Source: an uncultured Flavobacteriales bacterium (GTDB taxonomy: Bacteria; Bacteroidota; Bacteroidia; Flavobacteriales_D; Crocinitomicaceae). Taken from it: a stretch of 64,000 nucleotides of DNA. Under the pieces are notes generated by a model that worked only from the letters and a program-made list of their open reading frames with translations, searched no databases and was not told the origin of the DNA. This document shows positions 55,543 through 64,000 of the stretch, in pieces. A program made the translations under genes and the position numbers. The DNA is taken from the NCBI GenBank assembly GCA_903939755.1, contig CAJAII010000039.1, positions 1 through 64,000 of the forward strand, read 5' to 3'. The stretch's first letter is position 1. Every line of letters begins with the position of its first letter.

Positions 55543-57114
55543 TCAGTGCTTAATCAACTTCCCAGCCATCATTTTATTATTCGCTTTTGCCGACACATAA
55601 TATAATCCTGGAGGAACTTGCGTATTATTTTCGTTTGCCCCGTCCCAAAAAATGGCCTTTTCATCATGTAAATTTGAAGAATTTAATTTGCGAATTAAAT
55701 TTCCTTGCACATCATAGATATAGATCATTGATTTGGAGTCAACAGGTTCACCAATAGAAATAATTGTTCCGTTCGAGCTCATTGGATTAGGGTAGCAGTA
55801 GACGGCTCCTATATCTCCAATAGGATATTCTGCTAGACTCGAACTTGTTAATGCCGCTAAATCATAGTTTTCATCACCCGCTTGGTACAACATGTAATGA
55901 AAATAGATAATAAACATCTCATCGGTCGTATTATATCCAACGGTAACTGTTTGAGGAGGTGAATTTGGATTGTGGGGATTTTGAGCCGTATTATCGTAAA
56001 CAGCCTCTCCTTTAATTGTGTAACCCGCTGGCAAATGCTTGAGCTGCGTAAAATAATAAAAGTCCTGCCAATGAAAATCCCAATGGGGTATATTAATAAA
56101 TTTAATTGAGTCGTTTGCAGGCCCCGTTGCATATGATTTGATTGATTTTCCTAATAAATGCATATGAGGAAACACTGAAATTACTGATAAATCAATAGGC
56201 ACACCCGCTGTCCCCGCCGGATACTGTTCGGTTAAGGTCGTTAATTGATTGGGTGGTAGCGCAAACATATAATCGGCAATTACCGGAGATGCTGAAACTT
56301 GACGGACTCCCGTAGTACCAATTGGATAAAAATGTAAAATCACTTTTGTGCTATCAAATAAGCCATAACTACCGTTGGGATAATGCATGTTAAGGTAAAT
56401 TTGTGAACCTGCGCCAATGGTAATTCCCATTTTCAAAGGATTCAAAGATGGTAAAATCATCGGAGTGGCGCCGGGTGTAAAACCAGTGATGAGCTTTGTG
56501 TTAGCATTGCTCGGGCTGGCGCAATTACCACCAACTGTGTCCGTAACCTCTGCACTAGTGGGGTCATAGTAAACCAAGGCATGATGAACAATATCAGGAT
56601 TTCCAGGAACAACTTCTACCGCTTTTATTATTCTGTTTTGGGTGAGGTTGGTTGGAATAGCGAAACAAACATAATCATCAGCCATTGCAGTTGCTTTACT
56701 CATGTATGTTGGCATTTGGATGGTTAAATCTCCATTCCCTAATATATTATTATTGTTATAAATTGGCGGTGGAGGTGTGTTTGCTGCATTTCCTTCTGGA
56801 ACATTAATGGCAATCCAGTTTAAAAGCGTCGCCTTGTCTAATGAAGACAAAGATCGAGTGTGCTGATATTGTTGATAGTTATTGTCTGGAGGCCAAGGGG
56901 GCATACAATTATCATTTACCGCTTGAGCAATTGCTGCAGCCATTGGAGATGCGTCTTGATAGGTAAGTAACGAGAACGGTGCGCCTCCTCCAGGATGATG
57001 ACATTGCGTGCACTTGTTATAAAAAATTTGCGCTACGTCGCCACTCCAAGTCTGTGCCTTCGAATTAAATCCGATGAATAAAAGGCCTAAAAGAAAATAT
57101 TTTTTCATCGTCAT
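55543..57114 (-). CDS. Secreted haem/copper protein with T9SS sorting domain
   Basis: The 523-residue protein has a signal peptide (to about 20), a cytochrome c-like haem site (CTQCH, Cys35, Cys38, His39) and a type II copper monooxygenase-like domain. The copper ligand set is intact in outline: His177 and His178 (DIVHHALVYYD), a histidine in QIYLNMHYP, the HMH pair in FPHMHLLG and the methionine in TTDEMFI. A C-terminal T9SS type A sorting domain (from about 437, YPNPMSSNGT; ends GLYYVSAKANNKMMAGKLIKH) sends it to the cell surface. Substrate unknown. The second ATG (57108) may be the true start. Confidence 0.87.
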   Translation of the reverse strand: MTMKKYFLLGLLFIGFNSKAQTWSGDVAQIFYNKCTQCHHPGGGAPFSLLTYQDASPMAAAIAQAVNDNCMPPWPPDNNYQQYQHTRSLSSLDKATLLNWIAINVPEGNAANTPPPPIYNNNNILGNGDLTIQMPTYMSKATAMADDYVCFAIPTNLTQNRIIKAVEVVPGNPDIVHHALVYYDPTSAEVTDTVGGNCASPSNANTKLITGFTPGATPMILPSLNPLKMGITIGAGSQIYLNMHYPNGSYGLFDSTKVILHFYPIGTTGVRQVSASPVIADYMFALPPNQLTTLTEQYPAGTAGVPIDLSVISVFPHMHLLGKSIKSYATGPANDSIKFINIPHWDFHWQDFYYFTQLKHLPAGYTIKGEAVYDNTAQNPHNPNSPPQTVTVGYNTTDEMFIIYFHYMLYQAGDENYDLAALTSSSLAEYPIGDIGAVYCYPNPMSSNGTIISIGEPVDSKSMIYIYDVQGNLIRKLNSSNLHDEKAIFWDGANENNTQVPPGLYYVSAKANNKMMAGKLIKH

Positions 57115-57129
57115 TATTTTAAAGTGAAA

Positions 57130-58446
57130 TTAACGAATCACTAATTGCTTTGTTCCATAACTCCCATTATTTAATAAATAGGTAACAAGATAGTTTCCAG
57201 GGGTTAAATGGCTTAATTCCAGTATGGACTCCTGGTTATTAGGATATGTTTTTAAAACAGTTCTGCCCAACAAGTCTACAACGGCAACTTGACTAAAATT
57301 AAAATCCTGCGTGCGAAGAAGAACGACACCCTCTGAAGGATTAGGAAACAGTTCTACGTTATAACTTAATGATTCTTCATTAATGCCAGCAATACAAGTT
57401 TCATTAACCGGGGAGCCATCACAATAATTGGTTGGGTATAAAATCGCTGCTTGCAAAGGAGCATTGGCTAATTGAAGAGGACTATTTGTGCAACCAAGTT
57501 GGTCAATTAGAAAGTCCCGAATGAAATTATCCGTGGTATCCATATAGGCGATGGCATTTGCACTTGCGCCAGCATATGGAACGTGAGGAGCGCCGGGGAA
57601 AGTGTAAAAGTTGTTTTGAACATTGACCGCACAAGCACGATCAAAAAGCAATCTACTTCCATCTAAATACATCAATGGGGTGCCTGGATTGACAATCCCA
57701 CGATTATATTTTACCGTTCCATCACCTGTTCCATGGATGGAACAAAAAGGAATATCACCAGATTCTAACCAGCTGTATTGAGCCAAAGCACCACATAAGT
57801 TGATGACCCCTTGAGTTTTCGTTGAGTAACCTGGATTTCCGCTGGCTCCTTCTAAGCCACCGAGTTGATTAATAACTGTTTGATTCAAATATCCCGAAAT
57901 TTCACATGGATCATCCAAATAAGCGACATGTAAAGCAGTAATTGCGCCGGCAGAACTTCCTCCTATATAAATTCTATTGGTATCAATGTTATAAACATTT
58001 GTTCCAGTGGCCACATCTTTGTAAAAGAAGCGAATAGCCCCTTTTAAATCTTGTACCGCACGAACCACCGCTTTTACAGCATTGGCTGAATCGATTGGAA
58101 AAAACCCAGTTCTATAATCAATAGAGGCACATGCATATCCTTTCTGAGCAAAACTTCTCGATAGCGCTTGAACATCCATGTCGGTCTTTGTTCCCCCAAG
58201 GAAACTTCCGCCATGTACCCAAATAATTAATGGGCGATTGACTTCCGTATCACCTGTTCCTTCATAAAAGTCGAGTTTCAAGGACGTATTTGCCCCGGTA
58301 AATGAAGCATTTTGCCCGTATACAATATTACTCGTCACCGAAAAAGTTGGAAATATCTCGCTAGCGTAGCGACCTCCGGTACACGGCTGAGCGCCAACAA
58401 TAAAAAATAGAGCGATAAACGCACTTGTTAAAGTAAATTTTTTCAT
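57130..58446 (-). CDS. Secreted alpha/beta hydrolase with T9SS sorting domain
   Basis: The 438-residue protein has a signal peptide (to about 19), an esterase-type alpha/beta hydrolase domain (about 55-320) with the HGG oxyanion motif (WVHGGSF) and nucleophile Ser165 (GGSSAG), followed by a possible acid/histidine (PHVPYAG). A T9SS type A domain ends it (VELFPNPSEGVVLLRT to QLVIR). It should cleave carboxylic esters outside the cell. It lies next to the copper protein, also a T9SS cargo, 15 bp apart. Confidence 0.88.
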   Translation of the reverse strand: MKKFTLTSAFIALFFIVGAQPCTGGRYASEIFPTFSVTSNIVYGQNASFTGANTSLKLDFYEGTGDTEVNRPLIIWVHGGSFLGGTKTDMDVQALSRSFAQKGYACASIDYRTGFFPIDSANAVKAVVRAVQDLKGAIRFFYKDVATGTNVYNIDTNRIYIGGSSAGAITALHVAYLDDPCEISGYLNQTVINQLGGLEGASGNPGYSTKTQGVINLCGALAQYSWLESGDIPFCSIHGTGDGTVKYNRGIVNPGTPLMYLDGSRLLFDRACAVNVQNNFYTFPGAPHVPYAGASANAIAYMDTTDNFIRDFLIDQLGCTNSPLQLANAPLQAAILYPTNYCDGSPVNETCIAGINEESLSYNVELFPNPSEGVVLLRTQDFNFSQVAVVDLLGRTVLKTYPNNQESILELSHLTPGNYLVTYLLNNGSYGTKQLVIR

Positions 58447-58455
58447 AGGATAAAT

Positions 58456-59838
58456 TTAAGGAAAATAGATGGAAGAATATGATAAGGCATTCGCAAAGGG
58501 AATTGTTGCTTTGTATTTTTTATTGATTGCATTTATGAAAACATTTGCAAGCATAGCATTTCCTCTAGGATTTAAATGAATGCCATCAAGAGAATAAGCG
58601 CCGCCGGAAACAAATTTTGAAGACATCGTCACGCCATTGTATACAAATCCATCGGATAATTTTGTGTAAAAATCTCCTGTTTCCGCAATGGCAAAACCAT
58701 AAAAATTAGAATATTGCCTTATAACTTGATTATAAGCTAGGATTTGATTTCTAATTTCTTGAAGTTCCGCTAAAGTTAATACAAACTCATCTCTCAAAGG
58801 ATAAACGCTCCCATATTGATGACATTTCATAGAATCAAGAGGAGCACTTAATAAAATTAATTCTCCCTCCACCATTGGACGCACACCAAATGCTCCTGCA
58901 GTAGGATCCTCGATCATGAATGAGTTGGAACCAACAGTGAAACTAAAACCAAGCGGTCCATATATTTGATTTAAAGATGCTGCATTAGCCTCGTCTAAAT
59001 TTAATCCATTATAGGGTATTGTCGAAAAATAAGGCATTTGAGTGATGTCTGGTATAGTTGCAACTACTGCATTTACATTTTGGCTATACAGCTGCTCACA
59101 CAATTGGGTTAAGGATTCTTCGAAACCAACGCCAGGAAAACCAGCAAGTGGAGACATCGGATTTTGTGTTGCGCCACTTCTCGCATACGGTAATACATCC
59201 TCTATTCCCAAATAAATGCTACAAAATGTCGGATAACCTCCATCAAAAATGTTCTCTTGAACGGATGACCAGTCCCCAGACCAAACGGGCCAAGTGAATT
59301 GATCCTTTGACATTCTCGCGAAAAATGCATTGTGTTGAGGAAGATTAATGTTACCAAAAGCCGTTGAAACCATATCAATCATTCGTAAGCCTGGCACCCC
59401 AAAATTTGAATATTTATTTTGGGAAGAATATACCGAAGTTGTCAAGGAAGCCACTTCTCCTTGTTGCGCAAATCGAACAGGAGAAAGTCCAATTCCTCCA
59501 AGGCAATCAGTTTTCCATCCTAAAATTAACCTGGACAAGAAACTGGAATTGGTCCCAATATTAGCCCCCCCCATTAAGGGTAGATATATTTCACCTGCGC
59601 CAACTAATTGCAACTGAGTTTGTAAAATTGCACCTAATGAATTTTGCTGACCATACAGATAAAGCGCATCATCCATATACCCGGCAGTATTTCCATCACC
59701 GATAGCAACGAATTGCTGAAGATTAATTTCGCCAGGAGAAATTGGTGCTAATTTTTCCTTTGGTTTACATGAATTCAAAGCCATGCCACAAAGGCAAACT
59801 AAAAATAATTGCGGATAAAATGAGTTTCCTTTTACCAT
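58456..59838 (-). CDS. SGNH-type lipoprotein, catalytic serine replaced
   Basis: The 460-residue lipoprotein has the lipobox LNSC (Cys24). Its SGNH/GDSL-like fold shows block I as GDGNTAGY, with Gly49 where the catalytic serine should be, and block III as GIEDVL, with Glu in place of the usual Asn. Block V (DGIHLN) keeps aspartate and histidine. It starts inside the FadL-like gene (7-bp overlap), and such pairs of an SGNH lipoprotein and an outer-membrane transporter are common in Bacteroidota. Catalysis is doubtful; a binding role is possible. Confidence 0.8.
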   Translation of the reverse strand: MVKGNSFYPQLFLVCLCGMALNSCKPKEKLAPISPGEINLQQFVAIGDGNTAGYMDDALYLYGQQNSLGAILQTQLQLVGAGEIYLPLMGGANIGTNSSFLSRLILGWKTDCLGGIGLSPVRFAQQGEVASLTTSVYSSQNKYSNFGVPGLRMIDMVSTAFGNINLPQHNAFFARMSKDQFTWPVWSGDWSSVQENIFDGGYPTFCSIYLGIEDVLPYARSGATQNPMSPLAGFPGVGFEESLTQLCEQLYSQNVNAVVATIPDITQMPYFSTIPYNGLNLDEANAASLNQIYGPLGFSFTVGSNSFMIEDPTAGAFGVRPMVEGELILLSAPLDSMKCHQYGSVYPLRDEFVLTLAELQEIRNQILAYNQVIRQYSNFYGFAIAETGDFYTKLSDGFVYNGVTMSSKFVSGGAYSLDGIHLNPRGNAMLANVFINAINKKYKATIPFANALSYSSIYFP

Positions 59839-61064
59839 TTGTATGCTATTGAAAGTCCTGGCGCCAATGCAATCGTCGTATATGTTCCACTCATATTCGT
59901 TTCGATATTCGTGTCCGAACGTTTTATTTTAGTATAATAAACGGAGGCGTCTACGCGTATTTTTTGTGATAATTCATAGCCAACACCAAATGTTCCATAA
60001 ATCCGAATTCCATCTGGGGTTTCGGGGGTGACATAACCCGATTGAACAGGTGTTAATCCATACCCTCCACCAATTCGTAGTGCTAAATTCTTTATTGGCT
60101 TTACCTCCATACCTAAGCGGAAAGCAACTATATTCTTATACATTCGTGGCGATTTTGTGTCTAGTAAAGAACTTGTATTGGTGGCATAATCAAATGCCAA
60201 TGTATCATAAACCTTCCAGCCAACTCGGTTAATATCTAAAACAACTGTAAATGCAGAGCAAGGATGATAGGAAAATCCTAAGGTTGTCACTGAGGGTAAT
60301 GGCAATCTCCCCGTGAAGGATGTTGCAGGAAATTTATCTTCAAGAGATGACGGAACCGTAAACGTTGCTTCTCCATCGCGAAGATTCATTGCCACTTTGG
60401 AACGATACGTTAGGCCGATAGATAGCTGTTTACTTGGCGTAAAATGAATTCCTATATTATAGCCAAAACCAATTGCTTTTCCTGCTAATTCGGCGTGTCC
60501 GTATACACCATTAGTGTCTTGAACCGGAATGTCTTTTTGAAGATTTACATTCCCAGAGCTTATCACAAAACCTCCACCAATCCCAATTTGATCCGCTATC
60601 CGATAGGCAAAAGTCGGCTGTATGAAAATGGCTTTTAATTCTAATCGGGTTAGAGCAAAACGGCCGATCCAGTTATCTTCATATTGAACAGTACTGCCAA
60701 ATGGGGTGTTAACTGAAAGTCCCCACTTTAACTTTCCAGCAGGTTTTAATTGAAACATGGCATAAAAAGAAAAGGGAGTACCAACGGGTGAATTCGATCG
60801 ATAAGAGGTGTTTGTAGCAGAGTCCACGAATAATACATTTCCGAATACAGGTGTTACACCACCGACAATACTATTTTGATTTAAAAATACAGACGAGCCC
60901 GGATTAAAAAAAAGCGAGGAGCCATCAAAAGGAGCTGCGGTGCCCGCCAAGCCCATTCCCTGTTGGCGTTGCCCTTGAAAGTTCACTTGAAAACCCTGAG
61001 AAAATCCATTGTTATTGCAAACGAAGAATAATAAATATAAGGCTCCTAGGTAAATTCTTTTCAT
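59832..61064 (-). CDS. Outer-membrane FadL/OmpP1-family transporter
   Basis: The 410-residue protein has a signal peptide (to about 22) and the FadL/OmpP1/TodX N-terminal motif (GQRQQGMGLAGTAAPFDGSS), followed by alternating strand-like segments to the end. These beta-barrels take hydrophobic compounds such as fatty acids across the outer membrane. A TATATTTG box precedes the start at 61086-61093. The downstream lipoprotein overlaps by 7 bp. Confidence 0.9.
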   Translation of the reverse strand: MKRIYLGALYLLFFVCNNNGFSQGFQVNFQGQRQQGMGLAGTAAPFDGSSLFFNPGSSVFLNQNSIVGGVTPVFGNVLFVDSATNTSYRSNSPVGTPFSFYAMFQLKPAGKLKWGLSVNTPFGSTVQYEDNWIGRFALTRLELKAIFIQPTFAYRIADQIGIGGGFVISSGNVNLQKDIPVQDTNGVYGHAELAGKAIGFGYNIGIHFTPSKQLSIGLTYRSKVAMNLRDGEATFTVPSSLEDKFPATSFTGRLPLPSVTTLGFSYHPCSAFTVVLDINRVGWKVYDTLAFDYATNTSSLLDTKSPRMYKNIVAFRLGMEVKPIKNLALRIGGGYGLTPVQSGYVTPETPDGIRIYGTFGVGYELSQKIRVDASVYYTKIKRSDTNIETNMSGTYTTIALAPGLSIAYKW

Positions 61065-61085
61065 TTATACTAAATTGCGTATATC

Positions 61086-61093
61086 CAAATATA
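61086..61093 (-). promoter_or_regulatory. Candidate -7 box for the FadL-family gene
   Basis: The minus strand reads TATATTTG, 21 bp before the ATG at 61064. No TTG lies at the -33 distance. Confidence 0.4.
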
Positions 61094-61139
61094 TTAATAA
61101 ATTATTAATTAAGGAGAACCCTTCAAAATCAACCTTGTT

Positions 61140-61517
61140 TTATTCGGTATTACCTTTAAACTCCTCAAGGTCTCGCCGATCCTTTTTGGAAGGCTTTCCG
61201 TCACCATTTATTCTATATAGTTTTTGAGAAAGTAAGTACTGTTCAAATTTGTCTATTTCTTCTTGCGGGGTTGTATTTTCAATGAAATCGTACACGAGCT
61301 TCGCGCCAATCCGTTTGTCTATTAATGTAATTACTTTATATGAAAACACAGCGCTATTTCGATGAATGGTGATAATGTCATTTTCTTGGGGTTGATAGGA
61401 AGGTTTAACATCCTTAAAATTTATTTTTATCTTTCCCTTGGAAATTGCTTCATGCGCAAGACTTCTTGTCTTAGCGATACGAATAGCCCAAATAAATTTA
61501 TCTAGTCGTAATTTCAT
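61140..61517 (-). CDS. S4-domain RNA-binding protein (Hsp15-like)
   Basis: The 125-residue protein has an S4 RNA-binding domain at about 1-65 (RLDKFIWAIRIAKTRSLAHE) followed by a basic tail (PSKKDRRDLEEF), the layout of Hsp15/HslR, which rescues stalled 50S subunits carrying nascent chains. Its start lies 20 bp inside the gene before it. Confidence 0.9.
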   Translation of the reverse strand: MKLRLDKFIWAIRIAKTRSLAHEAISKGKIKINFKDVKPSYQPQENDIITIHRNSAVFSYKVITLIDKRIGAKLVYDFIENTTPQEEIDKFEQYLLSQKLYRINGDGKPSKKDRRDLEEFKGNTE

Positions 61518-61851
61518 GTTGTAATTTCTTTGACAAGGAATTGAAAACTAAATTATAGGAATGATCTATGAGTCCTAACAAATCTGCTTTTTGAATATCT
61601 TTATTCAACTGAATTGTATTCCAATGTTTTTTATTCATGTGGTAACCTGGCAATACGGCCTGATAATTCTCCCTTAATTCAATGGCTTTTTCTGGATCAC
61701 ATTTTAAATTAATGCCCTCGCAAGTAACCGTGTCAATTAAAGCGAATATTTTATTCCCTATTGTAAAAACTAAGGTGACATCATCAAATGGAAATCGTTC
61801 TTCAGTCCCTTTTAACGAAAGACAATAATTACGGATTTCATCAAGGAACAC
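61498..61851 (-). CDS. MmcQ/YjbR family protein
   Basis: The 117-residue protein has the YjbR pattern: FPFDDVTLVFTIGNKIFALID, then KCDPEKAIELRE and YHMNKKHWNTI. The family has a CyaY-like fold and is thought to bind DNA or other ligands, function unsettled. The start is GTG at 61851, 10 bp after the desaturase; its end overlaps the S4 gene by 20 bp. Confidence 0.9.
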   Translation of the reverse strand: MFLDEIRNYCLSLKGTEERFPFDDVTLVFTIGNKIFALIDTVTCEGINLKCDPEKAIELRENYQAVLPGYHMNKKHWNTIQLNKDIQKADLLGLIDHSYNLVFNSLSKKLQHEITTR

Positions 61852-61861
61852 GCCTTAATTT

Positions 61862-62971
61862 TTAGTGGATCGCAGGGGCATTGTCGTAATGACCTAAATT
61901 ATAAAGCATTTTTGTGTGTTCAATAAGCGCACCAGCAAATGTTTTATAGGAATGATACGGCAACTTATATTCCAAAGCTGTTTCTTTAACAATAGCTGCA
62001 AGTTTTCGGTAATGAACATGACAAATATTTGGAAATAAATGATGCTCTACTTGATAATTTAACCCACCAACATACCATGAAAACAAGCGCGCTTTTGGAG
62101 CAAAGTTGGCTGTATTAAACAATTGATTTACCGCCCAATCAGCATCTATATTTCCTGATGAATCAGGCATTGGATAGTTGGATGTTGGAACAACATGAGC
62201 GGGCTGAAAGATCGCGCCTAGTGTAAGTCCAGAAATAAACAACATGATAGTAATCCCCAATATACTAATATACCAAGGGGCATCACAAAGCCAGATTGGA
62301 AGAGCTATAAAAATAAAAGCAAAAATAATTTTCCCTACAATAATCGTAATCCAATGATTCGTATAGGTAATACTTTGCGATTCAATAAGTCCCATTTTCT
62401 TGTATCTTCTTGCTTGCTTATAATCTTTAGAAATGAACCAAAACATAGTCATTAATCCATAAAAGAACCAAGCATAAATGTGTTGATACTTGTGTAGGGC
62501 AGTCCTTCTTTTATTGGGAGAAAACCTCAATATTGCTTCTGGCGGCTCAATATCCTCATCCAAGCCGGTGATATTGGTGTACGTATGATGAAGCACGTTG
62601 TGTTGAATTTTCCAATTCACGTCATTGCCACCTAAAATAACCAATACCTTACCGATAACTTTGTTTACTTTGTCATTTTTTGAGTACGCCCCATGGTTAG
62701 CATCATGCATAACAGACAAGCCTATTCCTGCCATCCCAAAACCCATAATTACCCACATCAATAAAACCAAGCCTATTGGCATAGATACCGTTAAAAGTAA
62801 AACAAGGGGGACAATATAAATTAGCAACATCACGAAAGTCTTTATGACCATTGATGCATTCGCGTGACGAGAAATGTTTTTTGTTTTAAAATATTCGCTT
62901 ACCCTTTTTCTTAGAACCTTATAGAATTCTTCGTTATGGTTTTTAGCAAAAGTTACTTTTGAATATGACAT
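61862..62971 (-). CDS. Membrane fatty acid (acyl-CoA) desaturase
   Basis: The 369-residue membrane desaturase has three histidine boxes: HDANHG, HNVLHH and QVEHHLFP. The last, with Q and EHH, is typical of front-end (linoleoyl-CoA type) desaturases, although no cytochrome b5 domain is present. Four or more membrane helices are visible. It adds a double bond to fatty acyl chains, using an outside electron donor. No clear promoter was found upstream. Confidence 0.93.
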   Translation of the reverse strand: MSYSKVTFAKNHNEEFYKVLRKRVSEYFKTKNISRHANASMVIKTFVMLLIYIVPLVLLLTVSMPIGLVLLMWVIMGFGMAGIGLSVMHDANHGAYSKNDKVNKVIGKVLVILGGNDVNWKIQHNVLHHTYTNITGLDEDIEPPEAILRFSPNKRRTALHKYQHIYAWFFYGLMTMFWFISKDYKQARRYKKMGLIESQSITYTNHWITIIVGKIIFAFIFIALPIWLCDAPWYISILGITIMLFISGLTLGAIFQPAHVVPTSNYPMPDSSGNIDADWAVNQLFNTANFAPKARLFSWYVGGLNYQVEHHLFPNICHVHYRKLAAIVKETALEYKLPYHSYKTFAGALIEHTKMLYNLGHYDNAPAIH

Positions 62972-63097
62972 TTATTTAAATTTTAGGTAAAGTTAGTTAA
63001 AAAAACCCTTAACGACTTTATAAACGATCTTAAGCGAAATAAGTTCACAAGAACAATTACATCTTTCGTTTTAATCGATAATGAATGGCAAAAAGTT

Positions 63098-63544
63098 CTA
63101 ATTATTTGAAATAAACAATGGCTTGAATGTAAACCAAGATAGCAATGGAAAGAAAAGCATCGGCATAAGGAAGCCTTTAAAGAAATCAACAAAAAGTAGG
63201 GTGTCTTCTTTTTTAAAAATAGGTTCTTTCATTTTTAACACATAAAAAACCAATCCAATCGTGAGCCCACTAAACATAAGTCCTATTAAAAACTCCATTA
63301 ATTTTGAGTTTTTGGGGTAGAAATGAAGTAGTAATTGATAACATAACGAAATAGGAAGTGTCAATACCCCTGACAAAACAAAAAACCTTGCGAACAACGA
63401 CCAAAAGCTAGCTCCCTCGCTAAAATCGACCACTAAAGAAAAATAAAATGCCGCATAACAATAACAAACAATTGCCGAGAAAGCGCCTGCCGCAAAGGCA
63501 TGTATTATTGCTAGTTTTATCTTGTTTACAATGGTATCTCTCAT
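63098..63544 (-). CDS. Hypothetical membrane protein, DUF4199-like
   Basis: The protein has about four membrane helices (near residues 10-35, 49-73, 82-104, 118-142) and no catalytic motif. I use the ATG at 63544 (MRDTIVNKIKL); a TTG at 63592 is an alternative with a less convincing leader. Length and helix layout recall the DUF4199 family of Bacteroidota, but I cannot confirm it. It lies 53 bp after recO. Confidence 0.6.
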   Translation of the reverse strand: MRDTIVNKIKLAIIHAFAAGAFSAIVCYCYAAFYFSLVVDFSEGASFWSLFARFFVLSGVLTLPISLCYQLLLHFYPKNSKLMEFLIGLMFSGLTIGLVFYVLKMKEPIFKKEDTLLFVDFFKGFLMPMLFFPLLSWFTFKPLFISNN

Positions 63545-63597
63545 TTTTATTAGATTAAGAAAAATATGGTGTGTTAAAAGTAATTCTTTCAACTAGA

Positions 63598-64000
63598 TTA
63601 ATCATACAGAACTTCGCGAATTATTGAAATAGATTTTGAGTTGTCAAATAATGGCACGTGAATTCTCATGTAACTCAACAAAGTCGTAAGTGTGTCTTTT
63701 TCTACCTGGCGCTGAGGCCCTTTTAAATTAATAAACAACTCATTTAGATAACTAGCTATACTTTCCTCTTTTGTTGTTCTATTACCCTTGTCATTACTTA
63801 AAAAGTACCCCTCCTCCAAATTGAACTCCGTGGCATTTTCGACAGTTTTGGGTGCAACACCTAATAGAACAATTAAATTGGCCAAAAATTCAAGCGGAAA
63901 AACCTTTAAATTATCCGTTTTGTTTAGTTCCTCCGCTAATGATAGTAGAAAGGAAAATAGTTGTTGATCTGATTGCTCTTCTCGCAAGGTTTGTTTTAAA
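63598..64000 (-). CDS. recO: DNA repair protein RecO, C-terminal part (5' end off the window)
   Basis: The frame is open to the right edge and encodes the C-terminal 134 residues of a RecO-type protein. It has the helical region LKQTLREEQSDQQLFSFLLS, the ANLIVLLGVAPKT segment and the FNLEEGYFL motif of Bacteroidota RecO, ending IREVLYD. RecO loads RecA in the RecFOR pathway with RecR. The N-terminal OB-fold domain lies beyond the window. The call rests on a partial sequence. Confidence 0.75.
   Translation of the reverse strand, partial: LKQTLREEQSDQQLFSFLLSLAEELNKTDNLKVFPLEFLANLIVLLGVAPKTVENATEFNLEEGYFLSNDKGNRTTKEESIASYLNELFINLKGPQRQVEKDTLTTLLSYMRIHVPLFDNSKSISIIREVLYD

Overview
The window is a 64 kb chromosomal segment from a member of the Bacteroidota, most likely the Flavobacteriales or a close relative. 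This rests on several signs. The sequence is AT-rich. Well-placed promoters have the Bacteroidota form TTG-N18..20-TAnnTTTG. It carries a PorW/SprE-type lipoprotein of the type IX secretion system (T9SS) and two exported proteins with T9SS-like C-terminal sorting domains. It has a MurF-Alr fusion, an alternative complex III (actABCDEF) joined to cytochrome oxidase genes, and a DUF2723 protein. The genus cannot be fixed from the sequence alone. I see no insertion sequence, prophage, CRISPR array, rRNA or clear pseudogene; this is densely packed core genome.

Layout. 1-4.4 kb: a very large sensor protein (beta-propeller, transmembrane helix, adenylate cyclase, HD domain; runs off the left edge) behind ferritin. 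4.4-6 kb: two related exported proteins built from a shared repeat. 6.1-10 kb: thymidine kinase, MurF-Alr fusion and a helix-turn-helix protein. 10.0-10.4 kb: the only long gene-free stretch, holding two small palindromes. 10.4-12.5 kb: a hypothetical protein and an M28 peptidase on the plus strand. 12.5-16.1 kb: porW, bactofilin, atpZ and a small membrane protein. 16.2-20.5 kb: yebC, engB, leuS. 20.5-26.2 kb: tatA, gatA, a LysM lytic transglycosylase, two glycosyltransferases and a UbiA-like protein. 26.3-30.8 kb: rimP-nusA-infB with a possible attenuator in its leader. 31.5-43.1 kb: actABCDEF-coxB-coxA, which passes electrons from menaquinol to oxygen. 43.3-45.05 kb: a SPOR-like protein, thiL and tRNA-Gln. 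45.2-54.5 kb: a tightly coupled plus-strand operon (DUF2723 protein, polysaccharide deacetylase, CPA2 antiporter, orphan histidine kinase, gpmI). 54.5-64 kb: a hypothetical membrane protein, tRNA-Cys, two T9SS-type secreted enzymes, a degenerate SGNH lipoprotein with a FadL-type porin, an S4/YjbR pair, a fatty acid desaturase and the C-terminal part of recO at the right edge.

Most genes are housekeeping. The points most worth a second look are the nusA-operon leader hairpin with its own promoter, the fused cyclase/HD sensor, the six-haem ActA, the SGNH lipoprotein that has lost its nucleophile, the UbiA-like protein missing its first aspartate motif, the atpZ/bactofilin/porW group without ATP synthase genes beside it, and the repeat-built exported pair. 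None of these amounts to a clearly new multi-gene system, and I do not claim one.
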